Position numbers and translations under genes: made by a program. DNA of 64,000 bases from Niveispirillum fermenti (GTDB lineage: Bacteria > Pseudomonadota > Alphaproteobacteria > Azospirillales > Azospirillaceae). The notes below the pieces were generated by a model, which saw only the letters and a program-made list of their open reading frames with translations, did no database searches and was not told the origin of the DNA. Positions 16,686 to 25,946 of the stretch are shown piece by piece. The stretch lies in the NCBI RefSeq assembly GCF_048066175.1, contig NZ_JBLTXA010000011.1, positions 87,301 to 151,300 of the forward strand, given 5' to 3'. Each line of letters starts with the position of its first letter. Position 1 is the first letter of the stretch.

Positions 16686-18179
16686 TTACCCCTCGTAATG
16701 GGTGGCGACCAGCTTATCCAGCAGGCGCACGCCGAAGGCCGTGGCCCCCTTCGGCACCATCCCCTTGTCGGCGCGGGACCAGGCCGTGCCGGCAATGTCC
16801 AGATGCGCCCAGGGGACCTTGTTCACGAAGCGCTGCAGGAACTGCGCCCCGATGATGGAACCGGCATTCATGGGGCGGCCGATATTCTTCATATCGGCCA
16901 CATCGCTGTCGATATCCTTGTCATAGGCGGGCGACAGGGGCAGACGCCACAGCTTCTCACCCGTGGCCAGACCAGCTTCCACCAGCTTGGCCGACAGCGC
17001 GTCATCGTTGGAGAACAGGCCCGCATGCTCGTTGCCCAGGCTGACGATGACGGCACCGGTCAGGGTGGCCAGATCGACCATGAACTGGGGCTTGAACTGG
17101 TCTTGCGTGTACCAGAGGGCATCGGCCAGCACCAGCCGGCCCTCGGCGTCGGTGTTCAACACCTCGATCGTCTGGCCCGACATGGTGGAAACGACATCGC
17201 CGGGGCGCTGGGCATTGCCATCCGGCATGTTCTCGGCCAGGGCCACGACGCCCACGGCGTTGACCTTGGCCTTGCGGCCGGCCAGCACGGCCATCAGGCC
17301 GATGACGGTGCCGGAACCGCCCATATCCCACTTCATGTCATCCATATTGGCAGCGGGCTTGATGGAGATGCCGCCCGTGTCGAAGGTGATGCCCTTGCCC
17401 ACGAAGGCGACGGGCGCGGCATCCTTGGCCCCGCCATTCCATGTCATCACCACCAGTCGCGGCGGCTTGACCGAGCCCTGGCCCACGCCCAGAAGCGCGC
17501 CCATGCCCAGCTTTTTCATCTTCTTCTCGTCCAGGACCTCGACCTCAAGGCCCAGCTTGGACAATTCCACGCAGCGGTCGGCCAGCGTCTCCGGATAGAT
17601 GGTGTTGGGCGGCTCGGACACGACGTCGCGCGTCACGAAGATACCCTCGGCCACCTTCTCCAGCTTTTCCCACACCTTCTTGGCGGCCTTGGCCGCGCCG
17701 GTCTGCACGGTCAGCTTCTTGACCGACGGCTTCTTGTCGTCGGTCAGCGTCGTGCGGTACTTGTCGAAGCGGTAGGAACGCAGGACAGCACCGAAGGCCA
17801 GTTCGGCCGCCATCTCGCCGGCATCGCCGGCCAGACCATCATGGCTGTCCAGCACCACGGCCAGATCGGCCTCCCCGGCATTCTGCACGGCGGCATAGGA
17901 TGCAGCACCGGCGCCGTTGGCGGTATTGGCGCCGAACTCGCCCGCGGCACCGATTCCCACCAGCAGCAGGCGCGCCACATCCAGACCCGGCGGGGCTACC
18001 AGATTCAGCACCTCCTCCGCCTTGCCGCTGAAGCGGCCCTGCGCCATGGCGCGGGTCAGGAAGCCACCGGACTTCTGGTCAATCTCCCCGCCCAGGGCAC
18101 CCAGGGCGCGGTCGGCGGCAACGGTGACAGCCAGGATGCCCGATTTGGGCAGGCCGGGCGAGGCGAAGGCGATCTTCAT
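16686..18179 (-). CDS. pepA: Leucyl aminopeptidase (M17)
   Basis: Cytoplasmic two-metal aminopeptidase, 497 aa. Metal ligands and catalytic residues are intact in VGKGITFDTGGISIKPA, DMKWDMGGSG, and the family signature NTDAEGRLVLADAL. Two in-frame positions upstream were rejected because the ATG at 18179 begins MKIAFASPGLPKSGILAV, the typical start. PepA in some bacteria also binds DNA; nothing here speaks to that. It is divergent from lptF and ends in a strong terminator. Confidence 0.95.
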   Translation of the reverse strand: MKIAFASPGLPKSGILAVTVAADRALGALGGEIDQKSGGFLTRAMAQGRFSGKAEEVLNLVAPPGLDVARLLLVGIGAAGEFGANTANGAGAASYAAVQNAGEADLAVVLDSHDGLAGDAGEMAAELAFGAVLRSYRFDKYRTTLTDDKKPSVKKLTVQTGAAKAAKKVWEKLEKVAEGIFVTRDVVSEPPNTIYPETLADRCVELSKLGLEVEVLDEKKMKKLGMGALLGVGQGSVKPPRLVVMTWNGGAKDAAPVAFVGKGITFDTGGISIKPAANMDDMKWDMGGSGTVIGLMAVLAGRKAKVNAVGVVALAENMPDGNAQRPGDVVSTMSGQTIEVLNTDAEGRLVLADALWYTQDQFKPQFMVDLATLTGAVIVSLGNEHAGLFSNDDALSAKLVEAGLATGEKLWRLPLSPAYDKDIDSDVADMKNIGRPMNAGSIIGAQFLQRFVNKVPWAHLDIAGTAWSRADKGMVPKGATAFGVRLLDKLVATHYEG

Positions 18180-18325
18180 TCCGGGTCTCTCTTTTTGTGC
18201 ATCCGGCACCCGGTGGGCGCCGGCGGTTGTGTGCATGGCAGGGAGTCGATAAAGAACAGCCTCGGACCCATGTCAAGGTTGGGCTGGGCCAAAAACCGTC
18301 GGCCCGCCACGATCAGGACGCAATC

Positions 18326-18397
18326 ACCCGTTACGGGCTATTTTACCCGTCATCGGGTATGCTCCGGCTTGGGACCGGCCCTGTGACCGGTCTTTTT
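18326..18397 (+). promoter_or_regulatory. Hairpin-rich lptF leader ending in a terminator-like T5
   Basis: Three short hairpins occur in a row: CCCG-TTA-CGGG, ACCCG-TCAT-CGGGT, and GACCGG-N8-CCGGTC (18373-18392). The last is followed by TTTTT and directly by the GGATAAG ribosome site of lptF. This could attenuate transcription or mask translation. No good -35/-10 pair was found. Confidence 0.4.
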
Positions 18398-18404
18398 GGA
18401 TAAG

Positions 18405-19535
18405 ATGAACCAGATCAACCGATACCTTTTCCGCAATCTGGTCGTCGCCACGCTGGTGGTGACGGTGGCGCTGTCGGCCGCCATCTGGCTGACCCAATCG
18501 CTGCGCCTGGTCGAACTGGTCGTCGATGGCGGGGCGGGTTTCGGTGTCTTCCTGCATCTGGCGGTCCTGTCGCTGCCCACCTTCCTGTCGCTCGTCCTGC
18601 CCTTCGGCGTGCTGGCCGCCGTGCTGTTCACCTATAACAAGCTGACGCAGGAGAGCGAGCTGGTGGTGATGCGTGCCGCCGGCCTGGGCCCGGTGGCCCT
18701 GGCGCGGCCCGTGCTGCTGCTGGCGGCCATCGTTTCCCTGCTCTGCTACCTGCTGTCCATGTATCTGGGCCCGGCGGCCCAGCGCGAGCTTATATCCCTG
18801 CGCCAGTCGGTGCGGTCCGACATGTCGGTCGCCCTGCTGCGCGAGGGCACGTTCAACGAGATGGGCGACGACCTGACCATCTATGTCCGCGACCGGCTGC
18901 CGGACGGCACCTTGCAGGACATCCTGATCCATGATCAGCGGCAGGAAGGGGTGACCACGACGGTGGTCGCCGCCAGCGGCACGCTGACCGACAGCGACGG
19001 CGTGCCCCGGGTCCTGGTCAATGACGGCACGCAGAGCAAATATACCGCCGCCACGGGCAAGACCGAGTGGCTGGAGTTCGAGCGTTATGCCATCGACCTG
19101 CTGACCCTGCGCCGCGAATTGCCGGCCCGGTGGACGGAGCCGCGCGAGCGGACCATGGCGGAACTGTGGACCCCGCGCAACGATGCGACCGACCAGCGGT
19201 TCAGCGGCCGCATCCGGGCGGAGTTGCACAACCGTCTGGCCTCGCCTTTGCTGGCCCTGTCCTTCGCCGTGATTGCGCTGGCGGCGCTGTTGCCGGGCGA
19301 ATTCTCTCGCCGCGGCCAGACCCGTCGCATCACGATCGCCGCCGTGGGAGGACTGGTGCTTCAGGCCGCCGTGCTGGGAATCGTCAACCTGATCGGCAAG
19401 GTGCCGGCGCTGACGGCACTGTTGTATCTGGCGGTGCTGGCCCCGCTTCCCATCGGTCTCTGGCTGCTGCTACGCCCGGGCCAGGGAAGGCCAAGAGCCA
19501 CGGCACACACACCCGCCCCCTCGCCGGGAGGATGA
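18405..19535 (+). CDS. lptF: LPS export permease LptF
   Basis: Inner-membrane half of the LptB2FG transporter that extracts lipopolysaccharide for export. 376 aa. Topology is as expected: three N-terminal membrane segments (about 12-33, 50-75, 95-118), a periplasmic jelly-roll domain in the middle, and three C-terminal segments. Family motifs visible are LPFGVLAAVLFTYNKLTQESELVVMRAAG in part (YNKLTQESELVVMRA) and FSRRGQTRRI. The start is the ATG at 18405; a TTG nine bases earlier is less likely. lptG follows four bases later. Confidence 0.93.
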   Translation: MNQINRYLFRNLVVATLVVTVALSAAIWLTQSLRLVELVVDGGAGFGVFLHLAVLSLPTFLSLVLPFGVLAAVLFTYNKLTQESELVVMRAAGLGPVALARPVLLLAAIVSLLCYLLSMYLGPAAQRELISLRQSVRSDMSVALLREGTFNEMGDDLTIYVRDRLPDGTLQDILIHDQRQEGVTTTVVAASGTLTDSDGVPRVLVNDGTQSKYTAATGKTEWLEFERYAIDLLTLRRELPARWTEPRERTMAELWTPRNDATDQRFSGRIRAELHNRLASPLLALSFAVIALAALLPGEFSRRGQTRRITIAAVGGLVLQAAVLGIVNLIGKVPALTALLYLAVLAPLPIGLWLLLRPGQGRPRATAHTPAPSPGG

Positions 19536-19539
19536 GAAT

Positions 19540-20634
19540 TTGCGCCTGACCTCCACGCTTTCCGGCTATATCGGCCGGCAGTTCCTGCTCTGGTTCGGGG
19601 CCGGCCTGGCGTCGCTGCTGGCGCTCGTCTATCTTCTGGATACGGTGGAACTGCTGCGCCGCGCCGCCAACCGGCCGGAAGCGGGCTTCGACGTGATCGT
19701 GACCATGGGGCTGCTGAAACTGCCGGAGATCGGGCAGGAGGTCTTCCCCTTCGTCGTGCTGTTCGGTGCCATGTACACGTTCTGGCGGCTGACGCGGACG
19801 CAGGAACTCGTCGTGGCGCGGGCCAGCGGCATCAGCGTCTGGCAGTTCACCTTCCCTGTGCTGGCCTGGGCCATCATCATCGGCCTGGTGCTGATCATGG
19901 TGCTCAACCCCATCTTTGCTGCCATGCTGACCCGGTTCGAACGCATGGAGAACCGGTATCTTCGGGGTCAGACATCCTCCTTCGTGGTCGGACGGTCGGG
20001 TCTGTGGCTGACCCAACTGACCGAAGAGGGGGCCTATCGCATCCATGCCAATTCGGTGGTGCCCGGCACGGTTGAGATGCGGCAGGTGACGGTTCTGCTC
20101 TCCACGCCGGCCAACCGGCTGTCGGCGCGGATGGATGCGGCCTCGGCCGTGCTGACACCCGGTCACTGGGACCTGACCGAGGTCTGGTACAACAAGCCCG
20201 GCGAACCGGCCAGGTTCCTGGCCCGCTACCGCCTGCCCACCGAACTGACCGAACAGCGCATCCAGGACAGTTTCGCCCCGCCCGACACCTTGTCCTTCTG
20301 GGCCCTGCCCGGCTTCATCGACACGCTGGAGAAGACGGGCCTGTCCAGCGTGCGCCACCGGCTTTATTGGCACACGCTGCTGGCGCAACCCGCCTTCTAT
20401 GCCGCCATGGTGCTGCTGGCCGCCGCCTTTTCGCTGCGGCAGATGCGCGGCGGCGGTACGCTGACCCTGGTCACCGGCGGCATCATCAGCGCGCTGGTGC
20501 TGTTCATCCTGAAGGATGTCATCGTGGCGCTGGGACTTTCGGGTGCCGTGCCCGTGCTGCTGGCCGCCTGGGGGCCGGCGGGCGTGACGGCGCTGCTGTC
20601 CATGGCGGCACTGCTGCATACGGAGGATGGTTGA
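19540..20634 (+). CDS. lptG: LPS export permease LptG
   Basis: Partner permease of LptF. 364 aa, with the same six-segment and periplasmic-domain layout. LSGYIGRQFLLWFGAGL is the first membrane helix, WRLTRTQELVVARASG the cytoplasmic coupling helix, and the C-terminal segments follow RHRLYWHTLLAQP. It starts with TTG at 19540, nine bases after GGGAGGA; the nearby ATG at 19532 is out of frame and stops after five codons. It is in one operon with lptF, and probably feeds surA, which also has its own promoter overlapping the lptG end. Confidence 0.93.
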   Translation: MRLTSTLSGYIGRQFLLWFGAGLASLLALVYLLDTVELLRRAANRPEAGFDVIVTMGLLKLPEIGQEVFPFVVLFGAMYTFWRLTRTQELVVARASGISVWQFTFPVLAWAIIIGLVLIMVLNPIFAAMLTRFERMENRYLRGQTSSFVVGRSGLWLTQLTEEGAYRIHANSVVPGTVEMRQVTVLLSTPANRLSARMDAASAVLTPGHWDLTEVWYNKPGEPARFLARYRLPTELTEQRIQDSFAPPDTLSFWALPGFIDTLEKTGLSSVRHRLYWHTLLAQPAFYAAMVLLAAAFSLRQMRGGGTLTLVTGGIISALVLFILKDVIVALGLSGAVPVLLAAWGPAGVTALLSMAALLHTEDG

Positions 20635-20648
20635 AACACCGGTAGATT

Positions 20649-20677
20649 TTGCCTTTGCCCGTGCAAGCCTCTATAAG
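20649..20677 (+). promoter_or_regulatory. Promoter for surA-pdxA-ksgA
   Basis: TTGCCT (20649-20654), 17 bp, TATAAG (20672-20677). Transcription would start near 20684, four bases before an in-frame ATG at 20688, which favours the ATG at 20715 as the start of surA. Confidence 0.62.
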
Positions 20678-20714
20678 ACCCCCTGCAATGACCGAGACAG
20701 TGATCCGATCGACC

Positions 20715-22004
20715 ATGAAAAGCATAGCGCGTCCGGCCCTGCTGATGGCCACCGCCCTCACCTTCGCTGTTCTGGCTGGCCCCTCTGCCGCCTGGGCGCA
20801 GGCCGCGCAGGGGGCGCAGGTCCCGTTGAGCCGTATCGCCGCCGTGGTCAATGAGGAGCCGATCACCGTCGCCGACGTCGAGGGGCGCCTGCAGCTCGCC
20901 ATCGTCTCGTCCGGATTGCCGGACAATCCGGAGACCCGCCAGCGCCTGCTGCCGCAGGTTCTGCGCCTGCTGACGGACGAGGCGCTGCAGATCCAGGAAG
21001 CGCGGGAGCGCAACCTGACCGTCACCGAGGATGAGTTGACGGACGACCTCGAAGCGGCGGCCAACCGCAACCGGATGGATCTGGAGCAGTTGCGCAGCGC
21101 CCTGGAACAGGCAGGCGTGCCCTGGACCACCATGCGACAGCAGATGCTGGCGCAGATCGCCTGGGGCAAGGTGGTGCAGCGCGTCGTGCGCCAGCAGGTC
21201 AACGTGCCCGACAGCGAGGTCAATGCCTTTATCGAGCGTATCCGCGCCAATGCCGGCAAGCCGGAATACCATGTCGCGGAAATCTTCCTGGCCGTCGACA
21301 CCAATACGAACGAGGCCGAGGTTCAGCGCCTTGGCGAGCGGCTGGTCGAACAGATCGGCCGTGGCGCCAATTTCTCCGCCGTGGCGGCCCAGTTCTCCCA
21401 GTCGGCCGGCGCCGCACAGGGCGGCGACCTGGGCTGGATCCAGCAGGGACAGTTGGAAGAGAACCTGGACCGCGCGCTGCAGCAGATGACGCCCGGCCAG
21501 TTCTCACGGCCCATCCGCGGGGCCGCCGGCTATCATATCCTGTGGCTGCGTGAACAGCGCATCGTCGCGGCCGGCGATCCGAAGAACATCCAGGTGGCCA
21601 TCAGCCAGTTCGTCGTCCCCTTCGCCGATGAAAGCCAGCAGAACGCCGCGTTCGAAGCCGCCAAGCAGGTGAGCGAGCAGGCCCGCGGCTGCGAGGCGCT
21701 GGAACAGGCCACGCAGGCCGTGCCGGGCGCCCAGGTCTTCAGCCAGCCCTTGAGCCGGCTTGGTGACGTTCCCGAGCAGATCGCGGCATTGGTCGGTTCG
21801 CTGGGTGTGGGCCAGGCGACGGCGCCATTGATGACCGATCGCGGCGCCATGCTGCTGATGGTCTGCGACCGTGTCGTGCCCGAGGGCAGCCTGCCCCCGG
21901 CCGATCAGGTGCGCTCCGCCCTGTTCCAGGAGCGCATGGACCTGCAGCAGCGTCGTTATCTGCGCGACCTGCGCCGTCAGGCCACGATCGAAACCCGCAT
22001 GTGA
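20715..22004 (+). CDS. surA: Periplasmic chaperone/isomerase SurA
   Basis: Escorts outer-membrane beta-barrel proteins. 429 aa. A signal peptide covers residues 1-28 (cleavage near AAWAQ). A SurA_N chaperone domain follows (IAAVVNEEPITVADVEGRL), then a parvulin-like domain (YHVAEIFLAVDT to GGDLGWIQQGQL, GYHILWL) and a second, more divergent one (IQVAISQFVVPF to LMTDRGAMLLMV). The start is the ATG at 20715 for the signal peptide; ATGs 9 and 22 codons earlier lie at or before the predicted transcript start. The surA-pdxA-ksgA order is widely conserved. Confidence 0.92.
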   Translation: MKSIARPALLMATALTFAVLAGPSAAWAQAAQGAQVPLSRIAAVVNEEPITVADVEGRLQLAIVSSGLPDNPETRQRLLPQVLRLLTDEALQIQEARERNLTVTEDELTDDLEAAANRNRMDLEQLRSALEQAGVPWTTMRQQMLAQIAWGKVVQRVVRQQVNVPDSEVNAFIERIRANAGKPEYHVAEIFLAVDTNTNEAEVQRLGERLVEQIGRGANFSAVAAQFSQSAGAAQGGDLGWIQQGQLEENLDRALQQMTPGQFSRPIRGAAGYHILWLREQRIVAAGDPKNIQVAISQFVVPFADESQQNAAFEAAKQVSEQARGCEALEQATQAVPGAQVFSQPLSRLGDVPEQIAALVGSLGVGQATAPLMTDRGAMLLMVCDRVVPEGSLPPADQVRSALFQERMDLQQRRYLRDLRRQATIETRM

Positions 22005-22018
22005 TCCGGGGGGCGGCC

Positions 22019-23041
22019 ATGATGGCGGCACCGCTGGGTCTGACGATGGGGGAGCCGGCGGGCATCGGCGGCGACATTGCCCTGAAGGCCTGGACTCAGC
22101 GGGAAACGGCGCAGGTTCCGCCCTTCGTGCTGCTGGATGATCCGGCCCGGATCGCGGTCCTTGCGGCGCGACTGGGCCTGGACGTGCCGCTTCGCATCGT
22201 CACGGAAGGTGATCTCGACACGGCTAACGGCCTTTTCGCGCACAGCCTTCCGCTGCTGCCCGTGGAACTGACCGCCCCCGTCACGCAGGGCCGGCCGGAC
22301 CCGGCCAACGGCCCCGCGGTGATCCAGTCCATCGACCATGCTGTCGCCCTGGCCCGCCGCGGCGCGCTGGCGGGTGTGGTGACCAACCCCATCCAGAAAA
22401 GCGCGCTTTACGCCTGCGGCTTCCGCTGGCCGGGCCACACCGAATATCTGGCGCATCTGGCGGGTCTGCCTGACGATGGCACGGTGATGCTGCTGGAAGG
22501 CGGCGGCCTGCGCGTCGTGCTGGCCACCATCCATGTCGCCGTGAAGGATGTGCCGGCCTGCCTGACGGCGGATGCCATCCTGCATGTCGCCCGCGTCACG
22601 GCCGCCGCCCTGACGGATGATTTCGGCATCACCCGGCCACGACTGGCCGTGGCGGCGCTCAACCCCCATGCCGGCGAGGATGGCGCCATGGGGCGGGAGG
22701 AAATCGAGATCATCGCCCCGGCCGTTGCCGCCCTGCAGGCCGCGGGCATCGACGCCACCGGTCCCTTCCCCGCCGATACGCTGTTCCATGCCGGCGCGCG
22801 GGCACGGTACGATGCGGTGGTCTGCATGTATCACGACCAGGGATTGATCCCGTTGAAGACGCTGGATTTCGACACGGGCGTCAATATAACCCTGGGCCTT
22901 CCCTTCGTGCGCACCTCTCCCGACCATGGCACGGCGCTGTCGCTGGCCGGAACGGGACAGGCCAGCGCCTCCAGCCTGATCGCCGCCCTGCATGCGGCCA
23001 GCCGCATTGCCGCCCGCCGGCGCGAAAATGGATCGACATGA
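22019..23041 (+). CDS. pdxA: 4-hydroxythreonine-4-phosphate dehydrogenase
   Basis: Oxidises 4-phosphohydroxy-L-threonine in pyridoxal 5'-phosphate synthesis. 340 aa. Family motifs: LTMGEPAGIGGDIALKAW at the N terminus, VVTNPIQKSAL, FRWPGHTEYLA, LNPHAGEDGAMG, and the metal-binding YDAVVCMYHDQGLIPLK with FVRTSPDHGTA. The double ATG at 22019/22022 is the start; an upstream in-frame GTG overlaps the surA end. Its stop overlaps the ksgA start by four bases (ATGA). Confidence 0.95.
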   Translation: MMAAPLGLTMGEPAGIGGDIALKAWTQRETAQVPPFVLLDDPARIAVLAARLGLDVPLRIVTEGDLDTANGLFAHSLPLLPVELTAPVTQGRPDPANGPAVIQSIDHAVALARRGALAGVVTNPIQKSALYACGFRWPGHTEYLAHLAGLPDDGTVMLLEGGGLRVVLATIHVAVKDVPACLTADAILHVARVTAAALTDDFGITRPRLAVAALNPHAGEDGAMGREEIEIIAPAVAALQAAGIDATGPFPADTLFHAGARARYDAVVCMYHDQGLIPLKTLDFDTGVNITLGLPFVRTSPDHGTALSLAGTGQASASSLIAALHAASRIAARRRENGST

Positions 23042-23886
23042 CCGACGGACGCGACCTGTCCCATCTGCCCCCCCTGCGCGAGGTGATCGCCACCCATGAT
23101 CTGGCCGCCAAGAAGGCGTTCGGCCAGCATTTTCTGCTGGACCTGAACGTCACCCGGCGCATCGTGCGCGAGGCGGGTGATTTCACGGGCGTGCATGTGG
23201 TGGAGGTGGGGCCCGGACCCGGCGGGCTGACCCGCGCCCTGGTCGAAAGCTCCGCTGCCAGCGTCACGGCGGTGGAACGCGATCCGCGCTTCGCCGCTGC
23301 CCTGGCCGATGTCGTTGCCGCCTCTGCCGGCCGGCTGCGGCTGGTGGAAGCCGACGCGCTGACCGTGGACCCTGTGGATCTGGTCCCGGGGCCGCGCGCC
23401 GTGGTGTCCAACCTGCCCTACAATGTCGGCACGCCACTGCTGATCGGCTGGCTTCGGCGGATCGGGGAATACCGGTCGCTGACCCTGATGTTCCAGAAGG
23501 AGGTCGCGGACCGCATCGTGGCCGGCGTGCGCACCGACGCCTATGGCCGGCTGTCCGTCATGGCCCAGTGGCTGGCGGAATGCCGCACGCTGTACGATCT
23601 GCCGGCCCGCGCCTTCACGCCGCCGCCCAAGGTCGACAGCGCCGTGGTCCACCTGACCCCGCGCGAACGCCCGGCCGATGATCCCGACTTCGCCAGCATG
23701 GAAGCGCTGGTGGGTGCCGCCTTCGGCCAGCGGCGCAAGATGCTGCGTGCCAGCCTGAAATCGGTGATCCGGGAGCCGGAACCGCTGCTGCTGTCCGTCG
23801 GTATCGCCCCGACGGCCAGGGCGGAGGAAATCAGCGTGGCCGGCTTCGTCGCCCTGGCCAGGGCCTGGCTGGCGGCGCGCGCCTGA
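23038..23886 (+). CDS. rsmA: 16S rRNA dimethyladenosine transferase
   Basis: KsgA/RsmA dimethylates two adjacent adenines near the 3' end of 16S rRNA, a late step of small-subunit maturation. 282 aa. KKAFGQHFLLD is the classic N-terminal motif, VEVGPGPGGLTRAL binds SAM, and VVSNLPYNVGTP is the target-adenine motif (NLPY). The C-terminal helical domain ends the protein. The start codon overlaps the pdxA stop, so translation is coupled. Confidence 0.96.
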   Translation: MTDGRDLSHLPPLREVIATHDLAAKKAFGQHFLLDLNVTRRIVREAGDFTGVHVVEVGPGPGGLTRALVESSAASVTAVERDPRFAAALADVVAASAGRLRLVEADALTVDPVDLVPGPRAVVSNLPYNVGTPLLIGWLRRIGEYRSLTLMFQKEVADRIVAGVRTDAYGRLSVMAQWLAECRTLYDLPARAFTPPPKVDSAVVHLTPRERPADDPDFASMEALVGAAFGQRRKMLRASLKSVIREPEPLLLSVGIAPTARAEEISVAGFVALARAWLAARA

Positions 23887-23917
23887 CAACCGGTCCCATC
23901 CGCCAGTCAAACCCGGT

Positions 23918-24145
23918 TCAGGCGCCGGACGGCCGGTCGAACAGCCCCATGGCATAGGCCGTGTGCAGCGCTAGCGGAGCCATCCAGGCCACCAGCGGAT
24001 AGAAGAACCAGACCCGGTCCGGCGTCAGCATGAAGTTGAGCGGCACAAGCACCACCGCGGCCAGGAGATAGGCCAGCAGGTGGTTCAGCAACTGGCTGCG
24101 CCGCCGCTTCACGGTGGGGTGACTATCGGGCAACGGGTCTGCCAT
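23918..24145 (-). CDS. Small 2TM-domain membrane protein
   Basis: 75 aa from the ATG at 24145. A short charged N terminus (DSHPTVKRRRSQLLNHLLAY) leads into two membrane helices separated by TPDRVWFFYPLVAWM. This is the pattern of the 2TM domain family, whose WFFYPL linker is typical; such units often occur alone or fused to histidine kinases. The function is unknown. It is convergent with ksgA and divergent from the PRMT-like gene. Confidence 0.7.
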   Translation of the reverse strand: MADPLPDSHPTVKRRRSQLLNHLLAYLLAAVVLVPLNFMLTPDRVWFFYPLVAWMAPLALHTAYAMGLFDRPSGA

Positions 24146-24283
24146 GTTCCTGTCCTTGCTGTTTGCCGTTCGGGCGCCAGCCCCTACCATAACGGGAACG
24201 GCGACAGGGCCAAGCGCGAACTTGATTGATGGCGGCCAGGCAGGCAAAGATGGCGAAAGCCCTTATGGATCAAAGCCAAGACC

Positions 24284-25606
24284 ATGGACATCAATCGCCT
24301 GTTTGCCGATGCCGTCGCCCATCAGAATGAAGGCCGGTGGGCCGAGGCTGCGGCCCTTTACCGCAAGATCGACAAGGCGCGGCCGGGGCTGGGGCCTGTG
24401 AACTGGAACCTGGGCATTGTGCTGAAGGCACAGGAACAGTGGGATGACGCCCTGCGTGCCTTTGAGAAGGCGGACAAGGCCGGTGGCGATTTCCGTGGCC
24501 TGCTGTTCAATATCGGGCTTTGCTGGCAGAAGCTGGGCCGGATGGAGGCTGCCGCCAAGGCGTTCGAGAAGGCCGTGGCGGCGGAGCCCGACGACCATGT
24601 CGGTCTTTTCAACTTGGCTGCCGCCTATCGCGAGCTGGACCAGTTGGAGAAGGCAGTAGCCGCCGTGGACAGGTCGCTGGCGCTGAACCCCGATTTTGTC
24701 GAAGCGCAATTGCTGCAATCAAAGCTGCGGACCCGCATGCTGCCCATCTGGCACGTGCCCATGGTGAATGATGCCCCCCGCAATGATGCCTACGAAGCCG
24801 CCATCAAGGCACAGGTCCGGCCGGGCGATCTGGTGCTGGAGATCGGCACCGGTTCCGGCCTGCTGGCCATGATGGCAGCCCGGGCCGGCGCCACCGTCGT
24901 AACCTGCGAGGCTGTGCCCTGGATCGCGGAAACGGCCCGTGCCGTCATTGCCGCCAACGGCCTGTCCGACCGGGTCACGGTGGTCAACACCCTGTCGACA
25001 GCCCTGCAGGTGGGTGACGTGTTGCCGCGCCGGGCCGACATATTGCTGTCAGAGATCGTGGCCAGCGATTTCCTGTCCGAGCGGATCATCCCGGCCGTGG
25101 CGGACGCTCGCGCCCGCCTGCTCCGGCCGGATGCCCGCATCCTGCCGGAACGCGGCGGCGTGCGGTGTGCCCTGGCTGGCGGTGATATTCTGGAACGGCA
25201 TCTGTTCACCGGGCCGACCAACGGTTTCGACCTGACCCCCTTCAACCGGCTTTACCCGCGTACCGTGCGCTATGATGCGCGCACCGTACAGCCCGTGGCC
25301 CTGTCTTCCGCCATCGATCCGTTCAGCTTTGATTTCACGGCCGGACCGGTGCCGCTTTGCGAGCAGGTCCGCTTCAGCCTGACAGCGAACGCCATCGGCC
25401 ACTGCGTGGCCTTGGCCCAATGGGTCTGGCTGGATTTCGGCAAAGGTATCCTTTTCGAAAACAGCCCCTTCGTGGACAGCCCGGCCAGCGGCTGGCAGCC
25501 GGGTTTCTTCCTGCCGCCCGCCCCCTTCCCGGTCTCTCCCGGAAAGGTTGTCGACATCGACGGTTACCATGACAGCTACAATGTTTGGCTGTCCTTTCGT
25601 CCTTAG
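24284..25606 (+). CDS. TPR protein with PRMT-type arginine methyltransferase domain
   Basis: 440 aa in two parts. Residues 1-145 are about four TPR repeats (EGRWAEAAALYRKID, EQWDDALRAFEKA, GRMEAAAKAFEKAVA, DQLEKAVAAVDRSL). Residues ~155-440 look like a PRMT7/PRMT9-type methyltransferase: WHVPMVNDAPRNDAY, the SAM site LEIGTGSGLLA (186-196), and the double-E loop LLSEIVASDFLSER with Glu257 and Glu266. A C-terminal beta-barrel part ends DSYNVWLSFRP. PRMT9 in animals also carries TPRs. Protein arginine methylation is little known in bacteria, so the substrate is open. There is no operon partner; a repeat element follows the stop. Confidence 0.78.
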   Translation: MDINRLFADAVAHQNEGRWAEAAALYRKIDKARPGLGPVNWNLGIVLKAQEQWDDALRAFEKADKAGGDFRGLLFNIGLCWQKLGRMEAAAKAFEKAVAAEPDDHVGLFNLAAAYRELDQLEKAVAAVDRSLALNPDFVEAQLLQSKLRTRMLPIWHVPMVNDAPRNDAYEAAIKAQVRPGDLVLEIGTGSGLLAMMAARAGATVVTCEAVPWIAETARAVIAANGLSDRVTVVNTLSTALQVGDVLPRRADILLSEIVASDFLSERIIPAVADARARLLRPDARILPERGGVRCALAGGDILERHLFTGPTNGFDLTPFNRLYPRTVRYDARTVQPVALSSAIDPFSFDFTAGPVPLCEQVRFSLTANAIGHCVALAQWVWLDFGKGILFENSPFVDSPASGWQPGFFLPPAPFPVSPGKVVDIDGYHDSYNVWLSFRP

Positions 25607-25669
25607 CGCCTGTCAGGAAATTTTCATTTTACTTCGATGCTTTATACTATTCTGACACTTATCCGTATC

Positions 25670-25862
25670 TGCATTGATCAGACCCTATGGCCCTGATCAA
25701 TGCATCCCTCATGCGCCGGGCGCCGCCATCCGGCGGCTGGGCTTGCGCGCGCGTGGACGCGCGGGCGCTCAACGCGCCGCTCGTGCGGCGTCGCCCGCGC
25801 CAACGAATGGTGGCGCCGGCAATTGAGGGCGGTGACCAGAACCAATAGGTTCTGGTCACCGC
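25670..25862 (-). repeat. Structured palindromic repeat, copy B
   Basis: Left palindrome TGCATTGATCAG-N11-CTGATCAATGCA (25670-25704); right palindrome with 15-bp arms around AATA (25829-25862, core AGAACCAATAGGTTCT). Between them are GC hairpins: CCGCC-ATCC-GGCGG, CGCGCGT-GG-ACGCGCG, GGCGC-TCAAC-GCGCC and CGCCGC-TCGT-GCGGCG. The stretch 25708-25736 matches copy A in 28 of 29 bases on the other strand. Confidence 0.8.
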
Positions 25863-25911
25863 AAAATAGGATAAGGTATGAGGGGGCTCATCACCTTGTT
25901 TCCTAGGTGAT

Positions 25912-25946
25912 AAAAAAAGCCCCGGCGATGACATCATCGCCGGGGC
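25912..25946 (-). terminator. Terminator after the XRE regulator
   Basis: 13-bp perfect GC-rich stem (25919-25931 with 25934-25946) followed on the minus strand by seven T's. It lies 25 bp past the gene's stop. Confidence 0.92.
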
